In this document: positions 20,639 to 21,400 of the stretch, one piece after another
How the letters are laid out: every line of letters starts with the position of its first letter
Position numbering within the stretch: position 1 is the stretch's first letter
Assembly: GCA_038214135.1 (NCBI GenBank)
Contig: JBBQSD010000113.1
Location: forward strand, 1-21,400
Source: JANLSE01 sp038214135
GTDB lineage: Bacteria; Chloroflexota; Chloroflexia; Chloroflexales; Roseiflexaceae
Direction: 5' to 3'
DNA length: 21,400 bases
The notes under the pieces: model-generated
Told to the model about the DNA's origin: nothing
Seen by the model: only the letters and a program-made list of their open reading frames with translations
The model's database searches: none
Made by a program: the position numbers and the translations under genes

Positions 20639-21385
20639 CTATGCCATTCGCCAACCACCATCGACCGGAATCGTCGCACCAGTGACATACGAGGCCAATG
20701 GCGAGGCCAGAAACACAGCCACTGCTGCAACTTCTTCGGGCCGCGCAACCCTTCGCAACGCAATCACCTGTTCGCCCCAGGCCCGTTGTTCTTCTGGAAT
20801 TACCGCAAGCTGTTCTGTCTCAATCAGCCCTGGCGTAATCGCATTTACGGTGATACTCCATGGGGCCGCCTCACGGGCAAGCGCTCGTGTAAACCCCAGC
20901 ACACCACCCGTCGCCGCCGAATAATCGGCCTGCATTGGCCCACCGGCAACCCCATGCAGCGCAGCCACATTCACAATCCGGCCATAGCGCCGTTTCATCA
21001 TCGGGCGTAGCACTGCCTTACAGGAATGAAAGACCCCATCCAGATTTGTTGCTAACAGCGCATGCCATTGGGCATCATCAATATCCTCGATTGGTGCATA
21101 GCGCATCAGGCCAGCACAATTGATCAGCCCATCAATCTGGCCCCAGCGCGTCAGCGCAGCGTCAATCAGTGCCTCCGCCGATTCGCGCACCCGAATATCG
21201 CACTGCTGAATGGCAACCTCACCAGGCAATTCGGCACAATCCGCAGCCGAGGCGATTGCATCAGCATGTCGTTCGTGGTAGCCCAGCAATACCCGCGCCC
21301 CACGCGCAGCCAGCATCATCACTGATGCCCGCCCAACCCCGCGCGAGCCGCCAACCACAACAACAACTTGCCCACGAAAATCCAT
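20639..21385 (-). CDS. FabG-like SDR-family protein with altered catalytic residues
   Basis: This 248-residue soluble protein has the classical SDR layout: a cofactor motif GGSRGVG (12-18, Thr-to-Gly variant of TGxxxGxG), CDI after beta-3, NCAG (89-92, variant of NNAG), a conserved Asn in ATNLDG (N114), the Tyr of DYSAAT (Y155), and a VTGATIPVDGG C-terminus. The expected catalytic Ser (13 before Tyr) is Ala142, and the expected Lys (4 after Tyr) is Thr159. Family members would reduce 3-oxoacyl groups or similar ketones with NAD(P)H; here activity is doubtful or changed. The start is the ATG with AGAGG 6 nt upstream; a TTG one codon earlier is less likely. It ends 5 nt from the candidate structured RNA. 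Confidence 0.9.
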   Translation of the reverse strand: MDFRGQVVVVVGGSRGVGRASVMMLAARGARVLLGYHERHADAIASAADCAELPGEVAIQQCDIRVRESAEALIDAALTRWGQIDGLINCAGLMRYAPIEDIDDAQWHALLATNLDGVFHSCKAVLRPMMKRRYGRIVNVAALHGVAGGPMQADYSAATGGVLGFTRALAREAAPWSITVNAITPGLIETEQLAVIPEEQRAWGEQVIALRRVARPEEVAAVAVFLASPLASYVTGATIPVDGGWRMA

Positions 21386-21400
21386 CAAATACCTCTGCGA

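Noticed and set aside
20205..20924. Overlapping open frames on both strands between 20205 and 20924
   Set aside because: They show no recognisable domain, their composition is irregular, and they coincide with the nested complementary segments or run antisense to the SDR gene.

Overview
The window looks like chromosomal DNA of a GC-rich filamentous Chloroflexota bacterium. The evidence is the set of protein families (a long Rel, DUF4395 beside a membrane thioredoxin, an MFS-HEAT protein, a cNMP-binding protein, a CrtI-type desaturase), the codon use, and above all the short dispersed repeats: GACTCCT heptamer arrays, CCGCAGGCTGAAGCCTGCGG palindromes and CCCTCACCCC...GGGGTGAGGG elements. The genus cannot be fixed from the sequence alone. 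There is no rRNA, tRNA, CRISPR array or intact transposase.

Region 1 (183-10701, all minus strand) is a cell-surface glycan cluster. In transcription order it holds a polytopic GT-C-like membrane protein (8536-10701), a SAM methyltransferase (7691-8536, sharing one base), a paralogous GT-C-like protein (5150-7540), a third GT-C protein with a DDAFISFRYA motif (2568-5027), a GT4 glycosyltransferase (1345-2571, ATGA overlap), and a caspase-fold protease with two Tudor/agenet-like barrels (183-1235). All three large membrane proteins carry in-frame insertions made of the same repeats that fill the intergenic gaps. In the two paralogs the insertions sit in the same loop.

Region 2 (10860-14770) is a divergent pair: a long bifunctional-type (p)ppGpp synthetase/hydrolase (minus) and a short Hsp70 of the nucleotide-binding-domain-only kind (plus). 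Each has a convincing sigma70-type promoter in the shared 272-bp gap.

Region 3 (14771-16546) is degraded. It has a duplicated 84-bp palindromic repeat, then a truncated cNMP-binding gene (plus) that collides tail-to-tail with a frameshifted and deleted MFS-HEAT gene (minus).

Region 4 (16547-17803, minus) has a 61-residue CxxC...HxxC protein with its own terminator, and a two-gene DUF4395/thioredoxin operon with a clear promoter. Region 5 (17804-19647) is a repeat cluster followed by a CrtI-family FAD-dependent desaturase (plus).

Region 6 (19648-21400) is about 1 kb without a convincing gene. It holds several palindromic repeats and, at about 20267-20634, a dense set of nested and pseudoknotted complementary segments. 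These suggest a large structured RNA, possibly HEARO/omega-RNA-like, and it is the best candidate here for something undescribed. The window ends with an SDR-family gene (minus) whose catalytic Ser and Lys positions are replaced.
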